Below are positions 31,701-41,492 of a DNA stretch of 64,000 bases, in pieces. Below the pieces are notes generated by a model, which was not told where the DNA came from, made no database searches, and saw nothing but the letters and a program-made list of their open reading frames with translations. Source of the DNA: Pezicula radicicola (taxonomy: Eukaryota; Ascomycota; Leotiomycetes; Helotiales; Dermateaceae); the NCBI GenBank assembly GCA_003008705.1, contig PDUO01000002.1:452898-516897 (forward strand), given 5' to 3'. The translations under genes and the position numbers were made by a program. How positions within the stretch are numbered: the first letter of the stretch is position 1; the number at the start of each line of letters is the position of its first letter.

Positions 31701-33104
31701 AGCGACATCCCGGCAAGTATCCCTCATTATTTCAACTGTATCAGATTCGAGACCTAGATCGATTGGTGATAGAGGTTTAAGTACCGCCCCCCTCCCTTGC
31801 CTCATCTCCCTTTCAAAGGGTTTCCATAATTCTGGGTGCTCCTTTTTCAACGCAAGGGCTGTTACTAGATAAGCAACGGCTTCGCTCTGCGCTTTTGACA
31901 TCATAGCAATGCCTTTATACTCCACCTCCCTGGGAGCATTATCGAGGAACTCAGCACCAAGAAAACGGTCAACGTTGGTATTTTTTGGCTGCAACGTGAT
32001 ATTTGTGATAACGTTTCCTCCCGTTTTTTGCTCAGATGTTTCGAACGTATTTGCATAGAATCGCATATTCTTCTCGCGGCAGTAGAACTGGACAAAGTAC
32101 TGGCTCGATTCTGTATTCAATGTGGTATAATCTTTGACAAGAAGTGTTCCCTCGCCAATCTCCTCGTGTCGAGACTCAGCAGCTGCCTTCAAATTTATGC
32201 AGGCCTGCAATATGGCTTTAGACACAATTTTTGCTTTGCCATATGCATCTAACCCGAGTTCAGGAATGGATACATGGGCTCTGTAACCTTTGGACGATCG
32301 GGGAGCTTTTCGAAAGGTGAATTTTGGTAGGCAGTCGTGCCGAGCAGCAAAGTCAATAATATCCTTCTTTGCATTAACTTCTAGACGTAGCGTCGAGGAA
32401 GGTACACTGTGAGGCGACGCATAGATACCGCCTGGTAGTATGTCTTTCAGAAGGTTCTGCTTGTGAAGTTTGCAAATGGCATGTAGATCGGCTGCATCAG
32501 CCGCTTCTTTAAGGGACATTCCGTGACCTTCAATGTTATGCAACCGATATTCTGGGGCTACAATTGTAAGCAGACATCTATGCTTCCACGTCGTAACCTT
32601 CGGGGACAATTCGGTCATTTTCCGCTCGATCAATAGGTCAGAATCTTTAAGCAGACTTGAACGCTCCGCTACTGGATCCAACTGAGTATGGTAATGTTTG
32701 GCGGTAGGGAGTTCATTGGTGCTTGATATGTAGTCTACTGAGTATATGACCATATCCTTTTTTGCTGATTGAGGCTGTCCATTAGATTGGGTTGCTGTCT
32801 TGGAGGGGTTTGAGGATGTCTTTGATCGCTTTCCTACGGTTGGCGTAGGCCGTGGTTTTCGTCTCACATTTTTACCCTTCTTTCTCCCAAAACCAAGACT
32901 ACCTGCATCGACCTCGAATAAGTCGTCAAGGGGGATGGTAAACTTGCGCTTGGATGTCTTGTGTGAAAACCCGCCTGGCTTGCGAAGGGCCGTATTTACT
33001 ACCTGCGCAGATCCTCTGGCTTGAAATTGAGCAAGTGGAGATGCTGCAAATACCTTAGACCTGGTTGGGTTATTCCGCAGTGTCCTCACAGTCGCTCGCA
33101 ACAT
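28734..33104 (-). CDS. DEAH-box RNA helicase (DHX29/RNA helicase A-like)
   Basis: Single exon for 1,456 residues. The first ~45 residues are rich in Arg and lack acidic residues, so a mitochondrial targeting peptide is possible. A dsRNA-binding-like stretch (FTFRKAPRSSKGYRAHV) precedes the helicase core: Walker A GATGSGKTTQ (near 555), DEVH (near 658), SAT, ATNIAETSITIPDV and QRAGRAGR (near 953). HA2 and OB-type domains follow. Such enzymes unwind RNA during translation, splicing or mitochondrial RNA handling. Motifs are complete. Which orthologue it is, and the organelle, are inference. Confidence 0.9.
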   Translation of the reverse strand: MLRATVRTLRNNPTRSKVFAASPLAQFQARGSAQVVNTALRKPGGFSHKTSKRKFTIPLDDLFEVDAGSLGFGRKKGKNVRRKPRPTPTVGKRSKTSSNPSKTATQSNGQPQSAKKDMVIYSVDYISSTNELPTAKHYHTQLDPVAERSSLLKDSDLLIERKMTELSPKVTTWKHRCLLTIVAPEYRLHNIEGHGMSLKEAADAADLHAICKLHKQNLLKDILPGGIYASPHSVPSSTLRLEVNAKKDIIDFAARHDCLPKFTFRKAPRSSKGYRAHVSIPELGLDAYGKAKIVSKAILQACINLKAAAESRHEEIGEGTLLVKDYTTLNTESSQYFVQFYCREKNMRFYANTFETSEQKTGGNVITNITLQPKNTNVDRFLGAEFLDNAPREVEYKGIAMMSKAQSEAVAYLVTALALKKEHPELWKPFEREMRQGRGAVLKPLSPIDLGLESDTVEIMRDTCRDVALAEKENDFDDVNHMDERAAWQLRLSRPLTEAEIQMKSDMLQRRLALYEMHPSLAELRRKRSELPMVQYKDQVMKMVNENDVCVVVGATGSGKTTQLPQLILEELIRAGKGGSCNILCTQPRRIAAISVAERVAVERNEPLRQSVGYSVRFDTQYPKIGGSIHYCTTGVLLKRMQDKQDETLDGISHIIVDEVHERDLNNDFLLVVLRQLMADRKATGKAPIKVILMSATIDTTLFCKYFGEGFEGGRCPYIEVPGRTFPVTTHHLEDIYSELSSTYSNKEASALFLRESQDYIDREITNLHKLSTTAPSAADSGDGGVDENKAVINWKSKGVLGENGELDVAADKEDTATPTGIMAVTIAHLLKTTTEGSILVFLPGLQEILALEKILTNTPPLGIDFTNNSDYKLYTLHSSIPQMQQEVFEKLQPGQRKVILATNIAETSITIPDVVYVVDSSKHRETQYDRGRSISNLVSTWTAKSNAKQRAGRAGRVQHGHYYTMASKARYESFESSQKPEMLRTDLQSLCLQIQSLGFKDSWGFLRKAIEPPDKATVETALDELRALKALDPDLNLTPLGRLLSLLPLTPSLGKMVVLGAIFKCLDPILILAAASTSKDPFLAPILLRDQAQRSKLQWAMGTGSDHMALINAFQAWRALKTSRLSGWEQQTARQFAHENFLHYNTLVHISRVAEQILEILEQSGIVEKLSPGATTKYSRARYGCAADNVNSASQPLVVALATAGFYPNIAVQSKYNHPKFLRTVHENEAAIHISSVAAPVPSNGKRYGPITAQDAAPHGTIFTFSQKTQADGQMVNLRSISTTYPLAVILFGGQLSEKGRIITVDEWIPFWVPKEARLPLLTLDQTMEQYLERTFARLRASNQRRVLAQPTLSLTEGFLDEDRARKPLIQGIVQVLESCASKKQSRSDILGNSTPTPYTERPVEAQSISKARSDEEDISQKSGSEIFTQLRRPLPAKKTPNPNLEDIFQKWVRG

Positions 33105-33892
33105 GATGCTGCTTGTGGAATTACCACTTCTCGTTCAAACTGTGTCCGTTTTCGTCCACTACTGTTGAGCTTCTGGGAATGGGGGAAGGATGGATTTGTC
33201 GATCACTGCAATCGCAAATGTCAGAATGTGATGCTCCATTGGAAGTTAGGATCCTGGGCTTACACAGTCGAGATTTGGTCCTCTCAACACTGAATTGAAT
33301 TGCGGCAGCGCCGCCAGGGCATCGTGGGCCTCTACTTGATATCAAGACGTTGGAGGTTGTTCAACGCTGCAATTCAAAAAGATGTGGAGTCTGCGATGAT
33401 CAGAATGCCTGGTAGAAAGTTGTATAATAAAGTGGCGCAAAGGAGTGTGGTTTCGTACAAAGTACACTGTAGTACAGCTTCGGATTGCTCTGGAAATTTC
33501 GCACAAGGATCACCGGTCAACTTTTAATCCGATTTCAGTGCTAGGGTCAGTTTTGTCACACCACTTTGGTTTCTGCCCAGCAAAAAGCAACTACTACTTG
33601 GTTATAGGGGTACAGGGGGATATGATAATGTAGGCGGTGTGGCAAAACTTACCTCCGGGCCACCTCTGTACTGTAGTTGCGCTCTCTTCGGCAACATGTC
33701 AATTGCAATTATTAAACCTCACTAACATGTTTCTGTTTGGATGAGACGGCATGGAATCAAATCTTCACGTCTCTGATCCGTTTACAGAGTGCATCGTAAA
33801 TATAATTTAATTCGGCAAGCAAAAGAAACTCCGAAAGCATCATATCATTCAGCGAAGGCTCTGGTATAAACAAGTCTATTCCGTCACCTCCC
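33105..33892. other. Intergenic region
   Basis: Upstream of the helicase and downstream of the dienelactone hydrolase. An open frame at 33757-33963 on the minus strand overlaps the hydrolase 3' end and is better explained by reading through the last intron. Confidence 0.4.
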
Positions 33893-34811
33893 TCATAGAT
33901 ATTTTGTAAAGAATTTAACCAGCTGATTATATCTGTAGACCTCTGTAAGCCAGGCGTCATCAATCGGAGTTGTAGTCATGAGACTTACCCTCTGATATAC
34001 TCCTTCAAGTTCTCCTCGTTCTTGAGATCAGCCCTGGCGCCCATCCAGCCATGATGCATCGTGGGATAAGTCTCAACTTCGCCCGTCTTGCCTTCACCAC
34101 AGAGTAAGTCGGTGTAGTCCTTCACGGCATCTGCAGGTTCATCCTTCGAAGCGAGAACAATATGAGGAATCGTGATCTTCTCAGCATCACTCTTTTCCAT
34201 CCTCCTTGGTGGATATTAGTCGTTCGTAATTCAACGACGGTACGTGGTCAAAAACTTACCCTGGATGGACCTGACCACTGGCCTTGAATTGTGTCTCCGG
34301 TCCACTCGCGAGCGCAGTAACCTTACCACCCCAGCAGAGTCCAAAGGCACCTAAACTTTCAATTGTTGGATACTTCGCCTTGGCCGCATCGATAACGGCA
34401 TAGAGACTCTTGATATGTCCTTCGATATCGGACATACCCTTCCACCAAGTCGCTTTTGCCTGCTGCATTTCCTCGCTCAGATCAGCGCCAAACCAGGCTC
34501 CTTGTGCATAGCTTCCTTCCAAAAGGTCTGGCACCAAGACTAGCACATCGAGTGTTGTGGCCAAGAGATCGGCGCCTTGGAGAGTCTGAGGTGCCGGTCC
34601 AAAGACATCGTAGATGTCAACAATGGCTTTTTTGGACGATGTGGAACCAGTGACATCTAAAGGGATTAGTGTTCTCGCCTTCTCAATACCCAGTTGGAAA
34701 AGAGAAAGACGCACAAACTTTGACTGTACCAATTTCAGTCCATTCTCCCTTCACTTGGTAGTTCTCAACCACTACTGGCGGGATAGTATTGCAAGCTTCG
34801 CAGGTCGCCAT
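33893..34811 (-). CDS. Dienelactone hydrolase family protein
   Basis: Four exons (34811-34715, 34656-34260, 34204-33989, 33932-33893) give 249 residues, typical for the family. Introns are 58, 55 and 56 bp. The catalytic triad is visible: Cys in GLCWGGK, Asp in ASKDEPADA, and His in MHHGWMGAR. The last intron acceptor at 33933 was chosen because it gives the usual ending YNQLVKFFTKYL. The N-terminus MATCEACNTIPP matches fungal relatives, which hydrolyse lactones and related esters in the cytosol. Exact substrate unknown. Confidence 0.88.
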
Positions 34812-36286
34812 TGTGTACCACAGTCTATCTACGCCGAGTCTTGCTTCTGCATATATTCTGTGGAGATGGCAGCTCTTTTTATAACCCTACTACAGTACGT
34901 CCTTGTGTGCAGAGATATGTATCTAATCTATTAATGCTTGAACTTGAGACTGTAGAGGTCTGCGGGGATAAGCCGGACGACGGGGTTAAACGGTAAACGG
35001 ACAAGATTCGAGGCGATTGTGATGCAGCTCAGCCAATGAAAGTTCAAAGCCGAACAGTCCAAGACGGTTTCGTAATCGGGTTGTGCACCAGTGGCTGCGC
35101 TATAGCTAGGTAGGTCAAGCCTCCGATAAATTCATTTTCCGAAAACCGAATGCGAGAATCGGATCCTCAACGTCAGTACGTTGCATTAGTACTACAAGCA
35201 ATGTAACAATTAGACAAGGAGATAAGAGGATGCATAGTGACAAAGGCCGAGAATGACGGAATCCCGATGCTCACAACACTTATTACGTCAAGCGAAGTTC
35301 TTTACGTCGCTTCAATGCTTCTCGTAGCCGAGCTACAGATTCTACTGCCGTCTTTGCCATCAGAGAGGGAATTGATCATTACCCGTGCTGAGAAGCATAA
35401 GCACTTCGAATTATTTTAGTAAACAAGAATGAGGTGCAATGTAGGTAGGTATGGGTCGAAGTCACAGCTCACATGCAGTCTTCCGTTGAGTGACATGACA
35501 AGTCAATGGCTTACACAAAATCTGAGTAACTTACCACGATCGCTTACAGCGGCGACCTAACTGAGAATTTCAAGATCAGTACAGCGAGTAGCTGCCTAAA
35601 AAGATCCAATAAATTCCAAGAAGACAAAAGGAAAACGTTTCCTCTCAGAACTCATCTTCCAACCCTCAGCCAGCTCTAATCAAACCGACTTCTACTAGCA
35701 ACTTTCTGAACACTATCAGAAGCGGAAATTAGGGGCGAAAAAGCATCAACAGTGTACGTCCAAGTTACCCAGTCCCGATTGACTTAGCAACAGCAGTCAT
35801 TGCAAATGAAAAAGCTACTGAAGATCTCAAAGCTTAGACGTACTGTGCAAAGGATACGCGGTCGTTCATAAAGACCTCCAGGAACAACATGAGAGGAAAA
35901 TAACTATCGATAGAAGCTCGAGAAGTATCAAGAGCAGGCAGAACGTTTTTTTACTACATGTCGTACCCCATAAGAAAGGAATATGCATAAAAGCAAAGAG
36001 TCAAGTCAAGTCAAGTCAAGTCAAGTACTTATATTGTAAGTGACAACATATTGCTAATTAGCAACAAAAAAGCTACCTTATATTCTTCCCTTCTAATTAA
36101 AGACGGCTTCTAATGTAACCAAATTTTTATTAAATCCTAACAACGAGACATCAACAAATTTTTGGCAAAGAAGCTGTAATCGCCTAGAGGTGGACTAGTG
36201 TGATATTCCAGAAGCTTTTTGCGGGAAACTTTAGACTGACAACTCTTCTATTAAGATCTCCTCAAGATCCACTCAAGATCTGACAG
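34812..36286. other. Intergenic region
   Basis: No gene supported. Includes a (TCAAG)n run at about 36000-36027. Confidence 0.45.
36000..36027. repeat. (TCAAG)n microsatellite
   Basis: About five tandem copies of the pentamer. Confidence 0.85.
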
Positions 36287-36297
36287 TATATATATAC
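36287..36297 (+). promoter_or_regulatory. TATA-like element
   Basis: TATATATATAC, 111 bp before a possible small-gene ATG at 36408, with a pyrimidine-rich leader between. Confidence 0.3.
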
Positions 36298-36407
36298 ACA
36301 TAGTGACTTAGCGTGACTTGCACAGTCGCTTCTATATTTATCTAACCTACATCATCTCATCGAAGAGTCAACAAACTATACTTACCAAGTATTATAGACT
36401 TGAGAAC

Positions 36408-36575
36408 ATGAATTGGGCTGTACCTATATCAGCACAGAACACAGTTGAGTTCGAGTTACCTCAGAAAAAAACATTTCTATGTTCTTGTGATATCGGTTCG
36501 TCCAACTACAAAGAAGAGTTTCCCGATGAAAGCATTCTCATCAGGTTTACTACCCCCATCTTGCAACTTTATTGA
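36408..36575 (+). CDS. Possible small ORF (55 aa), weak
   Basis: ATG 36408 opens a 55-residue frame ending in TGA at 36573-36575. The upstream sequence looks like a fungal promoter and leader. No signal peptide or known domain. A 37-bp GT-AG intron at 36545-36581 would extend it to 36651, but that is too short to be convincing. Confidence 0.2.
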   Translation: MNWAVPISAQNTVEFELPQKKTFLCSCDIGSSNYKEEFPDESILIRFTTPILQLY

Positions 36576-36989
36576 CGCCAGGTGGTCGAGGGCAGTGGAA
36601 AGAAGAGACGCACTGTCAACTTCTAAGATACTCACTCATAAGGATATTTGAAGACAATCTATGAATGTTTTAAGTGACAAAGGATGATTGATTGGCAACA
36701 CAAGAATTGTGCTATAATTAGCTAAAAAGCTTCATTAGCTGAGTAGCCAAAAGAAAAATTGACTACAGATGAGAAAGTGCTTCTTGCATTCATTTGTCAA
36801 CTCTTGGATTAGAGAGGTGGAATTGTAAATTCAGTTAAGATCCGTTTTAGAGGCGGTTTGAAGGCACGTGAGAGATCGGCCAGTAGCAACCTTGTGCGCA
36901 CCACAACTTGGTAATCTTAAGCTTTTACACTGGTAGTTGTTAAAGTCAAAGAGTTTAGCATATTTATCAGCATGCATAGCGAACATACA

Positions 36990-37870
36990 GTGGAGGTATT
37001 CCCAAGAACTGGGCGCCAAAACAACCGCAACAGCCTCCAGCCTACCCATCAAGGTCCCCCCACCTCCACCTCCACCTCCACCTCACAAACCAGCCTTCAA
37101 CCCAACCAAAGCCCCAAAAACCCCATCCACACCCCCTAAAAACCTCCTCTCAACAATCTCCCAATTAACCACGCTCCAAACCCCTTTAGCATACCCAACC
37201 TTATCATTAAAATACTGCAAATAATAAGCATGTTCCCAAAAGTCCACTCCTAACAAAGGTTTCTTCCCAACAGGAACAATATCCTGATCCCTAGTACTAA
37301 CAATCTCCAACACACCACTTTCAACATCCTGAACCAACCACCCCCAACCCGATCCCTTCAGTCCCAGAAGTACAGTCGTAAGGGCACTTTGAAATGAAGA
37401 GAGGGAACCCCATCGTTTGTTAATGACGGTTATGAGATTTGGTGCTGAGTCTGGGGATGTGGCAGGAGAGTTTGTAGGTGCTAGATTTTCCCAGAATAGC
37501 GTGTGATTTATGTGGCCGCCGGCATGAAAGTTGATTGCTGGTTGGAGATTTAGTTGCTTTATGAGATCTCCTGTTGATGATACTTGGAATTGGGTTTCTA
37601 GGAGGTTGTTGAGGTTGGTTATATAGGTTTGATGATGTTTTGTGTGGTGGAGTGACATTATTTCGGCGCTGATGGCGGGTTCGAGAGCCTGATTTTGGGG
37701 TTGGTGTTAGTTTATATGTTTTCGTGAGGGAGTTTGAAAGTGTGGAGGGGTAGATAGGGACTCGCATTGTAGGCGTATGGTAGGGCTGGAAGTGTGTATT
37801 TTGTTGTTGATGCCATTTTTGTGGTTTTCTGGTGGCTTTTCTATTGTTGTCGTGTAGAAGGATAGAGGAG
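36990..37870. other. AC-to-GT composition switch near 37,385
   Basis: 37081-37140 has A+C 53/60; 37561-37620 has G+T 44/60. The gene across it is on the minus strand, yet the direction is the same as at the plus-strand genes. Confidence 0.6.
37083..37816 (-). CDS. Superoxide dismutase (Mn/Fe family)
   Basis: Two exons (37816-37766 and 37688-37083) give 218 residues. The N-terminus (KYTLPALPYAYN, then ALEPAISAEIM) and the metal-site blocks SLHHTKHHQTY, GGHINHTLFW and DFWEHAYYLQY show three His and one Asp ligands. The enzyme converts superoxide to peroxide and oxygen. No mitochondrial presequence is visible, so a cytosolic form is likely. The 77-bp intron has no usable GT donor; GCGAGT at 37765 with CAG at 37689 keeps frame and gives the conserved joint, a GC-AG intron. 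Stop TGA at 37085-37083. Confidence 0.88.
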
Positions 37871-40800
37871 CACGATTATAGAGGAGAATAAAGAGATGTG
37901 AGGTTAGAAACGAGAGAGGGAAGAGGGGGAGGGATTATAAGAGGCCATCAAGGTTGGTGACCCCTCCTAGCATATAGTGTATGGCGTATGTCTGGGCGTA
38001 GATGAATTATGGTGGGTCTCTTTTATAACTAAATAATAGCCCGAATAGGTAAAACTTCTCCCCACGAGGCCAATCTTAAGTAACCAAAACATCTATTATG
38101 AGTATCCAAAGACCAAACAGAAAACATGGAGTATTATGTTGCAAAGTAAATACCTATTAAACGTATCTTCAAAATTTAACCAGCAAAGTTTAACAAGTTT
38201 TGTACAAACATCACAAAATGGGTGAAATATTATCTCAAGAATTCTATGATTACCCGTCCCTCAACCAACAATTCAAAGAAGCTATAATATCGCTATAATT
38301 CTTGTATTCACTTGCTTCATTAGGCTTGCATTTATTAGTAATGCACTCGAACTCTCTCAGGAAATTCCATTCAAGGGATAAGTGTTGGTCAAAATGAGCT
38401 CAATTGAGCAGATTTTGAGTAAGCGATCACAAACTACCATAACTTCCCCTTCCCGGGAAAAGAATTATAGGTGAAGTTACTTTCTAAGCATATGAATAGA
38501 TATAAGAAAGCTCTCTGAAGATGAAGTTCTGAGTAACTCACTTAAATAAAATTATACAAAGCGATACAAAAATTCGATCAAGTTACCTGTCGATGGTCTA
38601 TTTCCTTAAGAATTATATCATCTTTCACAAACCATCCAGAATCTTCCCAGACCTAGAGGATCTATTTCTAATAATTAATTCAAGCGTAACTTAAGCTTCA
38701 GAAATATCTACAAAACCTCTCTCTTCCCTTACCTATCTAAAAGGGAAGAAACACAATCTATTAACAAGACAAATAAATGACAACACTGTACCTAATGACA
38801 AGCAACGAATAGATTCGCCGCCGGGCATGAAACCACTCCAAGGACGTATAACACAAGAGAACTGAAGTTGGATTGTTGTTCTCACTCTAGACGCTTCCAG
38901 CATGACGTTTGTCTCCTAATTGCGTAGTTACTCATGCAAGCAGCTGTCCAGTTTTGTTCATCCCAGTGCACTATCTGTCTTCTCTTGCAGATTCAAGGAT
39001 CCTGTATACTATCGGTTTTCTTTCTTGATATGATGTAGTCTAAGTAAATATGTTTCTGACTAATTCTAGTGCGAATGGTACTTGTGTAAGGTATGCTAAA
39101 GAATAATTGTTTCTAATTACTTCGTATAGAATTGCTTCTCATCCTCTGGTTGTGTATTTACTTATCCTAGTGTGCTACTAGTTCTCTGTTGTAGATTTGG
39201 TCATCCTAATATACTATTAGTTTTCTGTCTTGACATAACTTAGCCTAGACAAATTTGGTTCTAGTTAATTCTAGTATAAGTAGTAATTGTATTATAGAAG
39301 TCAAAGAGAAAATGTTATTTGTAGAGTCACTTAGTGTAGCTCATCTATAATTTATCTGCTTACCTACAACAAAGCTCGTAAGTACCTCTTGTATAAGGAT
39401 TAGTATAATATTACAACACTATCACTTAAGACATATTACATCTATTCTTTACTATTTTCAAATATTGCCACTCCCCAACTTATCCAGAGAGTACCGATCC
39501 TGAAGATCCACTACCAACAATAAAGCTAGACAACAAATACAGCCCATGCCCGTTCACTTCTTCGGTAACCGAATCTAGGAAGAGGAAGGTAATGGTCACC
39601 AAGCTAGTAAAAAGGAGGGAAGTACTTACATTGCAAAGAAAAAAAAAATCCAAAATAATACTATAGAAACTAGTTATTATCTAGAAAACTAATGCGAACA
39701 CAAAGTGAAAATTTTAGACAACAAACAATTTTCAAGCCATATATTAATTTCATATCTTACAATAAGCAAGCAATCAACTAGACATACCATCTTAGAAATA
39801 CTTGTCCCCTTTGTCAAGAACACAGAAGAATCCATCTCAACTATAACTCTCCTCAGCCCCATATTCCTACCACCACAACATTCACCATAGTTTCCAACAA
39901 ACGCTCTCTAACAGACGACATGAATCTGCAAGACCTTTTTATTTTAGCACTCTGGAGAAGCGAACTTAAAATCCCCTAATTCTACAAACTCTAAAGCAAA
40001 GAACTTTTCTCTATAACTACCGTTACATCTGCCGCCAAATAATCACGTGCCATTAGCATAAACATTATATCCTCATTCTCATGAGTTGTCAAGGCCTCAT
40101 TTCGGCCAGATTCGTGGCTCCCGTACATAAAATTCATGCATGGAAATTAGGTCATTTTGTACGGCACTTGGGCCCAATTTCAATGCCTTCCATTGTTGTA
40201 TATAGAGCCTGGCTCCTGCCCTCGTAATTCAGAGGGTAAGTACTCACAATTCACTCATATATGCATATACCACATCATTTCCACAATATCGAAGTTCTGT
40301 ATTAACAAACGATCACTTCACATCTCGTCTCTTGCAAAATTACTTCGTAAGAAAATCCATTGAACTACGCCAGGTCAATAATTGCTATGTAGCTCATGCC
40401 ATGGCAAGGTAATAGGTGATTTAAATCTATGCAAAGCTTGATACCGCTCATCGTATCACTGATTTGTATGTGGTTTGACTTCTGAACTCTGTTTCTGGCT
40501 TCCTTTTCCCTTTCCCGAACTTCAAGAAACATGTTCGGGTTCCCTTCAGCGACGAGAAGCCTGCCTCCACAAATGGTACAGAGTACATACACGATGTTGG
40601 CGCAGACACCCAATAAGAAAAACAAAACGTGTATGTAAATACCCTCGCACTCTTGGAGCGGTAAATTCACTTATCAAGTAATGTAAGCAGTAGTGAGTGA
40701 TCTTCACAATATCCATTGATTCCAATTGAGCAATTACCTCTAAAAATGTATTATCTCACTAATAAGTTAACAATAACAACTACACAACAGCTACCCATGC

Positions 40801-41492
40801 AATCCAACAAACACTATAGCATGCTACCTATTACACACAGTAATACAACTTCCTCGCACCACTCTCCTCATCCACCCAGGGTCACCCCACCAACCTTCTA
40901 GAAACACCAACAACCAATCACACACACCATGCCATACAACCCCCACCCACCAACCGAATTCCAAACCCCAAACCAAATGATCAAATCCAGACAAAGAGAA
41001 AGGCGATTCGGATGGAATCTTCAAAAGCACCAGCTTTTCCCAAAATCCTAACCCAAGCCCTTTCCTTCCATTTTATCCCAAATGCCAACCAAAAAAAAAT
41101 CCCCCCAGGCCCAGCCCTTCCTTCCTACCAACACACCAAAAGGAAAATGCCCCTGAGAGACGAAGGGAAGCCATGCAAGACCAAAGATCGTATAGGATGG
41201 TAATGATACCCCTTTTCCCACCAAGGTTTTTATCTATCTTCCAATTTCCCCCAATGTCAACCGGAAAAAAATTCGCCAATCAATGCCGCCAAGACGCAGA
41301 AAAGTCCAAAAATGGTGAAGTGGAAACATAGGAAATCCATAAAATCGTTGCGATGTCGTTGTTTTGAGGCCGTTTCCATCAAGGAATTCTGTAATAAGTA
41401 TATCCTTATGGTTTATATTTTATGTGTAGTATGCTTGTATATGTATGTCGTATAATATTGTCTGTATTAGAAGCCGTACTTGTAGACTCCAT
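37817..41492. other. AT-rich intergenic region
   Basis: No gene supported over 3.7 kb. The part from about 40730 to 41140 is A+C-rich and may be the left arm of another, weaker switch. Short open frames at 40365-40670 and elsewhere lack domains. Confidence 0.45.

Noticed and set aside
33757..33963. Extra exon or gene after the dienelactone hydrolase
   Set aside because: The hydrolase ends properly with YNQLVKFFTKYL using the acceptor at 33933; the longer frame is a shift.
36408..36651. Two-exon version of the small gene at 36408
   Set aside because: Its intron would be only 37 bp, shorter than any other supported intron here.
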